Source: Solirubrobacter sp963724195 (lineage in GTDB: Bacteria > Actinomycetota > Thermoleophilia > Solirubrobacterales > Solirubrobacteraceae). Taken from it: 64,000 bases of DNA. Each line of letters begins with the position of its first letter. Within the stretch, counting starts at the first letter, position 1. Shown one piece after another: positions 52,541 to 59,878 of the stretch. The stretch is taken from NCBI GenBank assembly GCA_963724195.1, contig CAVRTQ010000022.1, positions 186,001 through 250,000 on the forward strand, given 5' to 3'. The notes beneath the pieces were generated by a model. That model did not search any database and was not told where the DNA came from. It was given only the letters and a program-made list of their open reading frames with translations. A program made the position numbers and the translations under genes.

Positions 52541-55500
52541 ATGGACGAGCTGGCCATCGGTGCGACGTTCGCGGATCACGTGATCCGCGGGGTGGCGGGC
52601 CGCGGCGGCATGGGCATCGTCTACCGCGCGTTGCACGTCCCGCTCAAGCGCGAGGTCGCGCTGAAGATCATCGCGCCCACCGTCAGCGCCGATGCCGAGT
52701 TCCGCGCGCGGTTCCGGCACGAGTTCGAGGCCGCGGCTTCGCTCCAGCACCCGAACGTCATCCCGATCTATCACGCGGGCGAGGAGGACGGGCTCCTCTA
52801 CGTGACCATGCGGTTCGTCGACGGCACGGACCTCGCCCGGCTCGTGATGGTCGAGACGCGGCTCACCCCCACCCGCGCCGCGCTGATCATCGGCCAGGTC
52901 GCAGCGGCGCTGGACGCGGCCCACGCCCGCGGCCTCGTCCACCGCGACGTCAAGCCCGCGAACATCCTCGTCGACGGCGAGCACGCGCTGCTCACCGACT
53001 TCGGCCTGATCAAGAGCCTGCACGCGGGCGACACGCAGGTGACCAAGCCCGGCACCGTGATCGGCACGTTCGACTACGCCGCCCCCGAGCAGCTCGACGG
53101 GCGCCCCGTCGACGCGCGCACCGACGTCTACGCGCTGGGCTGTGTGCTCTTCCAGGCGCTCACGGGCCGCGTCCCGTTCCCGCGCGACTCGGTCGGCGCG
53201 ACGCTCTTCGCCCACTTCCGCGACCCGCCCCCGTCGGTCACGGCGCTCGTCCCGGAAGCCCCGAAGGCCTTCGACGACGTGATCGCCACCGCGATGGCGA
53301 AGGACCCCGCGGCCCGCTACCCGACGGCCGGGGATCTCGCGCGGGCCGCGCTCGGCGCCGTCGACCACCCCTCGATCGCGCGCACCCCGTCGAGCTGGAC
53401 GTGGCCCGCGCTGGCCGCCCCACGCGGCGTCCCGCTCCAAGGCGTGCTCGTGAGCGAGCTCGAGAGCGGCCCGTTCGTCGGTCGCACGGAAGCGCTGACC
53501 CGGCTCCGCGCCCGCTGGGACAAAGCGGCCGACGACGCACGCCAGATGGTGCTGTTGAGCGGTGACCCGGGCATCGGGAAAACGCGCCTGGCCGCCGAAC
53601 TCGCCCGCGAGGCACACGCCGCCGGCGCGACCGTCCTGTACGGCCGCAACGACGCCGAGTCGCTCATCCCGTACCAGCCGTTCGTGACCGCCGTCCAGCA
53701 CTTCATGGCGCACCGCGACACGCTCGCGTTCCCGCCGGAGCTGGCCCCCGAGCTGAGTGAGCTCGCCCGTCTCGTGCCCGCGCTCCGCCGCCATCTGCCC
53801 GAGCTGCGCGAACCGGCCGCCGAGGACGGCGAGACCCGGCGCTACCGCCTGTTCGAAGCCGTCACGCGCGTGCTCGCCCGCGTGGCCGCCGACGCCCCGA
53901 CGGTGCTCATCCTCGACGATCTGCACTGGGCGGACACGTCCACGGCGCTGCTGCTCGGCCACCTTTTGCAGGACGTCGAGCCGACGCGGCTGCTCGTGCT
54001 CGGCACCATCCGCGCGTCGGGCGAGCATCGCGCGGACGAGCTCACCGCGCTCCTCACCCGCCTGTACCGCGACCCGGGCTTCGAGCGCGTCGCGCTCGCC
54101 GGCCTCGACGACGCCGAGACCGGCGAGCTCGTCGCGGCCACGGACCGCGACGCGAGCGGCTCCTTCATCCTGCGCCTGCACGAAGGCACGGACGGCAACC
54201 CGTTCTTCATCAAGGAGACGCTGCGCAGCCTCGCCGACGAGCCCGAGCTGCGCGACGACACGCTCCGCCGCGTCCCCGTCCCCGAAGGCGTCAAGGAGCT
54301 CATCGGCACGCGCCTCGCGCGGCTCACCGACACCACCACCGCCGTGCTCACCGCCGCCTCGGTCGTCGGGCGCGAGTTCCGCCTGGAAGTGCTCGAGACG
54401 CTGCTCGACGAACCGGTGGAGCGGATCATCACCGCGCTCGAGGCCGCGGACGAGGCCGGGCTCGTCCGCGAGGTCGCCGACGACGCCGACCGCTTCGCGT
54501 TCACCCACGCGCTGGTGCGCGAGACGCTGTACGAGCGGCAATCAGCGTCCCGGCGGGTGCGGATGCACTACCGGATCGCGCAGGCGCTCGACCAGCTCAA
54601 GCTCGCGACGCCGGCCGAGCTCGCCTACCACTACGTCGAGAGCCGCCACCTGGACCGAGAGGGCAAGGCCGTCGACTACTCCGAGCAGGCCGCGGTCGCC
54701 GCGTCCGAAGGGCTCGCCGACTTCGAGGCCAAGACGCACTACACCGCCGCGCTCGAACGGCTCCAGGACGACGAACCCCGGCGCGCCCGCCTGCTGATCG
54801 GCCTCGGCACCGCTGCCGCGCGCCTGTATGACCCGGACGCCAACGACGCGTTCATGCTCGCGGCGGAGATCGCCACCCGCGAGCACCTCACCGACGTGCT
54901 CGCCGAGGCCGCCCTGGGCCGCTTCGGCAACTACGCGCACGCCGGCGCGGTCGACTACGAGGCGATCGAGCTGCTCGAACGTGCGCTCGCGGCCCTCGGC
55001 GACGAGGAGAGCCCGCTCACCGCGCGGCTGCTCACGCGCCTCGCCAACGCGCTCCACTTCGCCGGCCAGCCACAGCGCGTGGATCAGCTCACCGAGCGCG
55101 CGCTGGAGCTCGCCCGCCGCGGCGACGATCCACTCGCGCTGCTCAACGCGCTGGAGAGCCGCCACACCGCGCTGCTGGTCGCGGCGGAAGCGCCCGAGCG
55201 GTTGGCGATCGCGGACGAGTTCTCGGAGATCGCCGAGCGCATCGACGAGCCCGAGCTGCTCGTGCTCGGCCTGCAGTGGCGCCTGTACGACACGCTCGAG
55301 CTGGCCGACATGAGCGCCGCCTACGGGTGCCTGGAACGCCTTCGCGCGCTCGCGGACGAGCTCGGCCAGCCGATCTACCGCTACCGCGCTGCGCGCTGGA
55401 ACGTGATCTGGGCGATGATCGGCGACCGCTTGGCCGAGGTGCCGGACCTGATCAACCACGCGCACGAGCTCGGCGTCCGCGCCCGCCGCTCCGAGGTGGT

Positions 55501-56074
55501 CGTGGAGTCCGCCGGCCAGTACGCCGGGCTCGCCTACCTCACCGGCACGATGGGCGGCCTCGCGCCGGCGCTCGCCGCGCAGATCGAGAGCGATCCGCAG
55601 CTCGTGGTCAACCTGCCGGTGCTCGCGCTCGCCCACCTGCAGGCCGGGGACCGGGAGGCCGCGGCCGTGATCTTCGAGCGCTTCGCCGCCGACGACTTCG
55701 CCGCGATCCCGCGCGACATGATGTGGATGGGCGCGATGGCCGTGCTCACGCACGTCTGTGCGCAGCTCGGCGATCGCGAACGGGCCCGCGTCCTGTACGA
55801 CCTCCTGCTCCCGTACCGCGACCGCAGCCTGATGATCGGGATCGTCGCGCACTGGGGCTCCGCGGAGCGCATCCTCGGGCTGCTGGCAGACGATCCCGCG
55901 CAGGCGGACGCGCACTTCGAGATCGCGATCGCCCGCAACGCCGACATCCCCTCGATGCTGCGCATGACCCGCGCCCAGTACGCCGACGTGCTGGAGGCCC
56001 GTGGAGAGCCAGAACGGGCCGCCGCCATCAGGGGTGACTCAGGGATCGCGGCCACACAACTAGGGCTTCCCTAG
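52541..56074 (+). CDS. Ser/Thr protein kinase fused to AAA ATPase and TPR-like region
   Basis: A 1177-residue intact cytoplasmic protein. Kinase domain at about 10-275: GRGGMGIVYRALH loop, VALKII Lys, LVHRDVKPANILV catalytic loop, TDFGLIKS DFG and YAAPEQLDG activation segment. AAA/NTPase at about 310-600: FVGRTEALTRLRARWDKA, Walker A LSGDPGIGKTRLAAEL near 350, Walker B VLILDDLHWADTSTAL near 462, and the winged/helical part with FFIKETLRSLADEP. The remaining 550 residues are helical repeats (QPQRVDQLTERALELARRGD, DREAAAVIFERFAADDFAAI). No LuxR helix-turn-helix is present, unlike LAL regulators and PknK-type variants, so signalling probably ends in phosphorylation. ATG 52541. Confidence 0.92.
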   Translation: MDELAIGATFADHVIRGVAGRGGMGIVYRALHVPLKREVALKIIAPTVSADAEFRARFRHEFEAAASLQHPNVIPIYHAGEEDGLLYVTMRFVDGTDLARLVMVETRLTPTRAALIIGQVAAALDAAHARGLVHRDVKPANILVDGEHALLTDFGLIKSLHAGDTQVTKPGTVIGTFDYAAPEQLDGRPVDARTDVYALGCVLFQALTGRVPFPRDSVGATLFAHFRDPPPSVTALVPEAPKAFDDVIATAMAKDPAARYPTAGDLARAALGAVDHPSIARTPSSWTWPALAAPRGVPLQGVLVSELESGPFVGRTEALTRLRARWDKAADDARQMVLLSGDPGIGKTRLAAELAREAHAAGATVLYGRNDAESLIPYQPFVTAVQHFMAHRDTLAFPPELAPELSELARLVPALRRHLPELREPAAEDGETRRYRLFEAVTRVLARVAADAPTVLILDDLHWADTSTALLLGHLLQDVEPTRLLVLGTIRASGEHRADELTALLTRLYRDPGFERVALAGLDDAETGELVAATDRDASGSFILRLHEGTDGNPFFIKETLRSLADEPELRDDTLRRVPVPEGVKELIGTRLARLTDTTTAVLTAASVVGREFRLEVLETLLDEPVERIITALEAADEAGLVREVADDADRFAFTHALVRETLYERQSASRRVRMHYRIAQALDQLKLATPAELAYHYVESRHLDREGKAVDYSEQAAVAASEGLADFEAKTHYTAALERLQDDEPRRARLLIGLGTAAARLYDPDANDAFMLAAEIATREHLTDVLAEAALGRFGNYAHAGAVDYEAIELLERALAALGDEESPLTARLLTRLANALHFAGQPQRVDQLTERALELARRGDDPLALLNALESRHTALLVAAEAPERLAIADEFSEIAERIDEPELLVLGLQWRLYDTLELADMSAAYGCLERLRALADELGQPIYRYRAARWNVIWAMIGDRLAEVPDLINHAHELGVRARRSEVVVESAGQYAGLAYLTGTMGGLAPALAAQIESDPQLVVNLPVLALAHLQAGDREAAAVIFERFAADDFAAIPRDMMWMGAMAVLTHVCAQLGDRERARVLYDLLLPYRDRSLMIGIVAHWGSAERILGLLADDPAQADAHFEIAIARNADIPSMLRMTRAQYADVLEARGEPERAAAIRGDSGIAATQLGLP

Positions 56075-56122
56075 GGTCATTCCCAATGGTGGTCAGGGGC
56101 CGCAGACGGCAATCTGCATCCC

Positions 56123-56359
56123 ATGAACACCGACAAGAAACTCACCAGGTCCTCCACCGACAAGCAGGTCGGCGGCGTGTGCGGCGGCTTCGCCCGCTAC
56201 TTCGACCTCGACACCACGATCGTCCGCGTCGGCTTCATCGCCACGACGCTCTTCACCGGCGGCGCCGCGGCGCTCGCGTACGTCGCGATGCTCGTCGTCA
56301 TGCCCTCCGACAAGAAGACCGACGAGCCGGTCCACTATGACCCGCTTGCCGCTGCCTAG
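56123..56359 (+). CDS. PspC-domain small membrane protein
   Basis: A 78-residue PspC-domain protein. LTRSSTDKQVGGVCGGFARY and FDLDTTIVRVGFIATTLFTG form the PspC core (GVCGG and hydrophobic helix), with AAALAYVAMLVVMPSDKK as the membrane segment. It likely acts at the membrane in stress sensing, as in the phage-shock response; no PspA gene is nearby. ATG 56123. A bidirectional hairpin follows at 56389-56422. Confidence 0.88.
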   Translation: MNTDKKLTRSSTDKQVGGVCGGFARYFDLDTTIVRVGFIATTLFTGGAAALAYVAMLVVMPSDKKTDEPVHYDPLAAA

Positions 56360-56388
56360 CGATCCGCGAAGCGATCGCTTAAGCCAAG

Positions 56389-56422
56389 ATCGCGACGCAG
56401 CGGCGAAGCCGCTCGCCGCGAT
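56389..56422. terminator. Bidirectional hairpin between PspC and DUF2017 genes
   Basis: AGCGGC-GAA-GCCGCT at 56399-56413 within an outer ATCGCG/CGCGAT pair (56389-56394, 56417-56422). AAGCGATCGCTT at about 56369-56380 is a further perfect palindrome. The pair is placed between two convergent genes. Confidence 0.6.
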
Positions 56423-56430
56423 AGCACGCC

Positions 56431-56907
56431 CTAGTCGGCGAGCTGCGCGTCGACGATTTCGTCGAGCAGGCCACCGAGATAGCCGTACAGGGCCACCGTT
56501 CGGGCGTTGGGATCGTTCGGATCGAACGCCAGCTCGTGATCATCGTCGGTGATGTCGAGCATCGTTCCGAGCACCAGCCGCAGTGAGTTCACGGCCTGCA
56601 TCCAGGCCCCGAGCTGCTCGATGTCGAGCAGCTCGGCGTCGACGCTCTCCTCGACCGCGTCGATGCTGGCCAACCGCCCGCTCTGCAGCTCGTCACGCGT
56701 GAGCGACCGGTACTCGTCCTCGAGCTCCGCATCGTCGGCGTAGGCCGACGGGTACAGCCGGCGCACGCGCGGGTCCTCGGGACTCAGCGCCAGCAGCTCC
56801 CGCAGCTCGCCCAGCAGCTGGCGGATGAGGTCGCGCTCCTGCGCGTCCATACGCACGAGGAACCGATTCTGGCGCCGTTCAATGCGGCGCCGCTGACGGC
56901 CGAACAC
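56431..56907 (-). CDS. DUF2017 protein (ClpS-linked)
   Basis: A 158-residue DUF2017 protein. It starts with a basic segment (VFGRQRRRIERRQNRFLVRM), then RDLIRQLLGELRELLALSPE, DPRVRRLYPSAYADDAELED, EYRSLTRDELQSGRLASID and a C-terminal WMQAVNSLRLVLGTMLDITD, all typical. In actinobacteria this gene regularly lies directly after clpS, as here (4 bases). It may assist ClpS/ClpC substrate handling, but no role is proven. GTG 56907 is assumed to be the start; ATG 56850 (MDAQERD) is an alternative. Confidence 0.85.
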   Translation of the reverse strand: MFGRQRRRIERRQNRFLVRMDAQERDLIRQLLGELRELLALSPEDPRVRRLYPSAYADDAELEDEYRSLTRDELQSGRLASIDAVEESVDAELLDIEQLGAWMQAVNSLRLVLGTMLDITDDDHELAFDPNDPNARTVALYGYLGGLLDEIVDAQLAD

Positions 56908-56911
56908 TCGC

Positions 56912-57199
56912 TCAGTCCTGCCGCATGGTCGCCCACAGGCCGTGCTCGTGGAGCCGGAACACGTCCAGCTCAGCCTTCTCGCGCGTCCCGCTGGACACGA
57001 CGGCACGACCCTTGTGATGGACGTCCATCATCAGCTCCGTCGCCTTCTCCCGGCTGTAGCCGAACAGCTTCTGGAACACGAGCACGACGTAGCTCATGAG
57101 GTTGATCGGGTCGTTCCAGACGATCACGATCCATGGGCGATCGGCGACGGAATCGTCGTCGGTCTCCGGAAGCTTGACCTCGACGGGGGCGGCGGACAC
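56912..57199 (-). CDS. clpS: ATP-dependent Clp protease adaptor ClpS
   Basis: A 95-residue adaptor that binds N-degron substrates and the N-domain of ClpA/ClpC. WIVIVWNDPINLMSYVVLVF near residue 25 holds the N-D-P/M substrate pocket, FQKLFGYSREKATELMMDVH the helix pair and KGRAVVSSGTREKAELDVFR the ClpC contact surface. HKGRA matches the family. GTG 57199 is 5 bases after the GMC oxidoreductase stop, and DUF2017 follows 4 bases later: part of one compact run. No clpC gene is in the window. Confidence 0.93.
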   Translation of the reverse strand: MSAAPVEVKLPETDDDSVADRPWIVIVWNDPINLMSYVVLVFQKLFGYSREKATELMMDVHHKGRAVVSSGTREKAELDVFRLHEHGLWATMRQD

Positions 57200-57204
57200 G
57201 CCTC

Positions 57205-58761
57205 TCAGGCTACCCCGCGCATCGCATGTTCGGCCAACGCCGTGATCGTGAGGCTCGGATTGACGCCCACGTTGGCCGGGATCGCCGCCCCGTCGCACAC
57301 GAGCAGGTCCTCGTAGCCGAACACGCGCAGGTCCTTGTCCACGACGCCGGTCGCGGGTGAGGCGCCGATCACCGCGCCGCCGAGGATGTGCGCCGTGGAC
57401 GGGATGTTCGCCGCCGCCTCCATGATCGAGCTCTGCGCGATCCCGCCCGTCCGCTCGGCCAGCCACTCGGCGAACGCGTTGGCGACCGGGATGAACGTCG
57501 GGTTCGGGCGCTCCGGGTCCTGCTCGGTCCGCAGCCGCACGCGCCCGCCGCGCCCCTTGCGCGCCCGCAGCGCGATCGCGTTGTCCAGCGACTGCATCAC
57601 GAGCACGATGATCGTGCGCTCCGACCAGCCCCGCGGGTTCATCGTGCGCGCGAACTTGAGCGGGCTGCGCGCGGCCGCGCCGATCAGCTTCAGGGGCCGC
57701 GTGACCGCCGTGCCGTCGCCGGTGAGCAGCGTGAAGATGCTCGACATCGCGTTGCCGGCGCTCCCGTACACGACGGTCTCGATGTGCGTGTCCGGGTCGG
57801 GGTAGATCGAGCCGGTGATCGCCACGCGGCGGATCTCGGGCGTGTCCCTGGGCAGCGTGACCGCGAGGATCGCCTCGGAGTTCGTGCGCACGAGCTCGCC
57901 GAGCCGGTCGCTGAGCTTCGGGAGCGAACCGTTGAGCTTGCACGTCGCCAGGAGCCGGTTGGTGCCGAGCGCCCCCGCGGCGACCACGACCCCGCGCGCG
58001 GTCTGGGTGCGCCGCTGCTTGCGGACCCACGCGCCGGAGCGCTCGCTCGTCACCGCGTACCCGCCGCCGTCGAGCGGCCGGATGTCCGTGACCGTGCGCT
58101 CGGGCATGATCCGCGCGCCGGCCCGCTCCGCGAACCACAGGTAGTTCTTCACCAGCGTGTTCTTCGCCCCGTGCGGGCAGCCGACCATGCACCGCCCACA
58201 GCGCAGGCAGCCGGTCCGGTCCGGCCCTTCGCCGCCGAAGAACGGGTCCGGGACGGTCACGCCGGGCTCGCCCAGGAACACGCCGACGCGCGTCTTGGCG
58301 TACGTCTCCGCCACGCCCGTCACCTCCGCGTACTCGCGCAGGTAGTCGTCGGCGGGATCGTCCTCGTCGTACGTGGTCACGCCGAGCATCCGCTCGGCCT
58401 CGGCGTACAGCGGCGCGAGCTCCACCTGCCAGTCGTTCAGCGCGGCCCACTGCGGGTCGTTGTAGAAGCGGGCGGGCGCGCGATAGAGCGTGTTCGCGTA
58501 GCCGAGCGACCCGCCGCCGACGCCGGACCCGCTCGCGATCGCCACGTCCCGGAAGATCGTCAGCCGGAAGATCCCGCGCAGCCCCAGCCGCGGCGCGAAG
58601 AAGTACCGCCGCACGTCCCACGTGGACGTGGGCAGCTCATCGTCCTTGAAGCGCCGCCCGGACTCGAGCACCCCGACCCGGTGCCCCTTCTGCGCGAGCC
58701 GGAGCGCCGAGACACTGCCGCCGAACCCGGAGCCGATCACGAGCCAGTCGAAGTCGATCAG
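57205..58761 (-). CDS. GMC-family FAD oxidoreductase with Cys-rich motif
   Basis: About 518 residues. The FAD motif FDWLVIGSGFGGSVSALRLA is at the very start. GVGGGSLGYANTLYRAP is the GMC flavin-attachment region near residue 100, TGCLRCGRCMVGCPHGAKNT near 190 a four-Cys motif, VVVAAGALGTNRLLA near 260, and the C-terminal HILGGAVIGASPATGVVDKD and PANVGVNPSLTITALAEHAM with the active-site His/Asn. Relatives include cholesterol-oxidase-like enzymes. The frame has no ATG/GTG/TTG before GTG 58740, which would cut the FAD strand; CTG 58761 overlaps the coaA stop as CTGA and is the preferred start. Substrate unknown, probably an alcohol or sterol. Confidence 0.85.
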   Translation of the reverse strand: MIDFDWLVIGSGFGGSVSALRLAQKGHRVGVLESGRRFKDDELPTSTWDVRRYFFAPRLGLRGIFRLTIFRDVAIASGSGVGGGSLGYANTLYRAPARFYNDPQWAALNDWQVELAPLYAEAERMLGVTTYDEDDPADDYLREYAEVTGVAETYAKTRVGVFLGEPGVTVPDPFFGGEGPDRTGCLRCGRCMVGCPHGAKNTLVKNYLWFAERAGARIMPERTVTDIRPLDGGGYAVTSERSGAWVRKQRRTQTARGVVVAAGALGTNRLLATCKLNGSLPKLSDRLGELVRTNSEAILAVTLPRDTPEIRRVAITGSIYPDPDTHIETVVYGSAGNAMSSIFTLLTGDGTAVTRPLKLIGAAARSPLKFARTMNPRGWSERTIIVLVMQSLDNAIALRARKGRGGRVRLRTEQDPERPNPTFIPVANAFAEWLAERTGGIAQSSIMEAAANIPSTAHILGGAVIGASPATGVVDKDLRVFGYEDLLVCDGAAIPANVGVNPSLTITALAEHAMRGVA

Positions 58762-59696
58762 CGTTCACGCGCGCGCGCAGAGAGGATCACGCGCGACACG
58801 AAGTGGTCCCCGCCCTTCTCGAGGATGAGGTCCGCGCGCGGCCGGGTGGGCTTGATGTTCTCGCGCAGGTTGGGCTTGTTGGTGCGCTGCCAGATGCCCT
58901 GCGCCACCTCGACGGCCTCCTCGTCGGAGAGCTGCGCGTAGCGGTGAAAGTAGGACTCGGGGTCCTGGAACGCGGTGCTGCGGAGCTTGAGGAAGCGATT
59001 CAGGTACCAGCGCTGGACGTCGTCCTCGAGCGCGTCGAGGTAGATCGCGAAGTCGGCGAAGTCGGACACGTAGACGCGCCCGGACCCGCGCTTGAGCACG
59101 TTCACGCCCTCCAGCACGACCACGTCCGGACGCTGGACCACGAGCGTCTCGTCCGGGACGATGTCGTAGATCAGGTGCGAGTACACGGGCGCGCGGACCT
59201 CGTCCACGCCGCTCTTCAAATCCGCGACGAAGCGCAGCAGCGCGCGCCGGTCGTAGCTCTCCGGGAAGCCCTTGCGCGCGAGGATGCCCTTCTCGATCAG
59301 GGTCGCGTTGGGCAGCAGGAAGCCATCGGTGGTCACGAGCTGCACGCTCCAGTCGGGGCGGAGCAACTGCAGCACGCGGACGATCAGGCGCGCGGCCGTG
59401 GACTTGCCGACCGCCACGCTCCCGCCGAGCGCGATCAGGAACGGCACGGCGTGCGGCGTGTCGTGCAGGAAGGCGCCCTGGGCGGCGCTGAGGTCGCGCG
59501 CCGCGACGATCCGCAGCTCCAGCAGTCGTGCGAGCGGCAGGTAGACCTCGTCGACCTCCTCCAGCGCGACGGGCTCGCCCAGGCCGGAGAGGCCGACGAG
59601 CTCGTCGTAGTCGAGGGTGGCCGCCGGCGGGCCGAGCTCGCTCCAGCGCGAGCGCTCCACGGTGACGAACGGGGACGCCGCGCCGAGCTTCAGCAA
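58758..59696 (-). CDS. coaA: Pantothenate kinase, type I
   Basis: A 312-residue kinase, ATP plus pantothenate to 4'-phosphopantothenate, the first step of CoA synthesis. VEEVYLPLARLL-type block (LEEVDEVYLPLARLLELRI) near residue 50, Walker A IALGGSVAVGKSTAARLI near 92, TTDGFLLPNATL near 123, GFPESYDRRALLRFVADLKS near 143, VYSHLIYDIVPDE near 170, and the C-terminal IWQRTNKPNLRENIKPTRPR. All are characteristic of CoaA. TTG 59696 gives LLKLGAASPF, the typical start; TTG 59738 is possible. It overlaps the ybdD stop by 7 bases and its own stop overlaps the GMC start. Confidence 0.93.
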   Translation of the reverse strand: MLKLGAASPFVTVERSRWSELGPPAATLDYDELVGLSGLGEPVALEEVDEVYLPLARLLELRIVAARDLSAAQGAFLHDTPHAVPFLIALGGSVAVGKSTAARLIVRVLQLLRPDWSVQLVTTDGFLLPNATLIEKGILARKGFPESYDRRALLRFVADLKSGVDEVRAPVYSHLIYDIVPDETLVVQRPDVVVLEGVNVLKRGSGRVYVSDFADFAIYLDALEDDVQRWYLNRFLKLRSTAFQDPESYFHRYAQLSDEEAVEVAQGIWQRTNKPNLRENIKPTRPRADLILEKGGDHFVSRVILSARARER

Positions 59697-59878
59697 CAGC
59701 GAGCCTGCGGCCGGGCCTCGCGTTCGTCCTGGCGCCAACGCTCGAACGCGCGGCGGGTCATCACCGGCTCGTCGGGGTGCTCGCGGCGGCGATGCTCGAC
59801 GTAGCGGTCGTACGCGCTCTCGCCCGACACCTCACGCAGGTACCAGCGCACGCCGGTGAAGACCTCGCGGACGGTCAC
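59690..59878 (-). CDS. ybdD: YbdD/YjiX (DUF466) small protein paired with CstA
   Basis: A 62-residue DUF466 protein: VREVFTGVRWYLREVSGESA, YDRYVEHRRREHPDEPVMTR and FERWRQDERE, with the family pattern Y-x2-Y-x3-R. In enterobacteria YbdD/YjiX is a small partner needed for CstA/BtsT-type pyruvate uptake. GTG 59878 overlaps the cstA stop as GTGA, so translation is coupled. It is the most common arrangement of this pair. It overlaps the coaA start by 7 bases. Confidence 0.9.
   Translation of the reverse strand: MTVREVFTGVRWYLREVSGESAYDRYVEHRRREHPDEPVMTRRAFERWRQDEREARPQARCC

Noticed and set aside
51623..54541. A 972-codon minus-strand open frame opposite the permease and kinase
   Set aside because: Composition is the usual antisense shadow of GC-rich coding DNA (Arg/Gly/Asp/Val rich), while the plus strand has clear kinase and AAA motifs.
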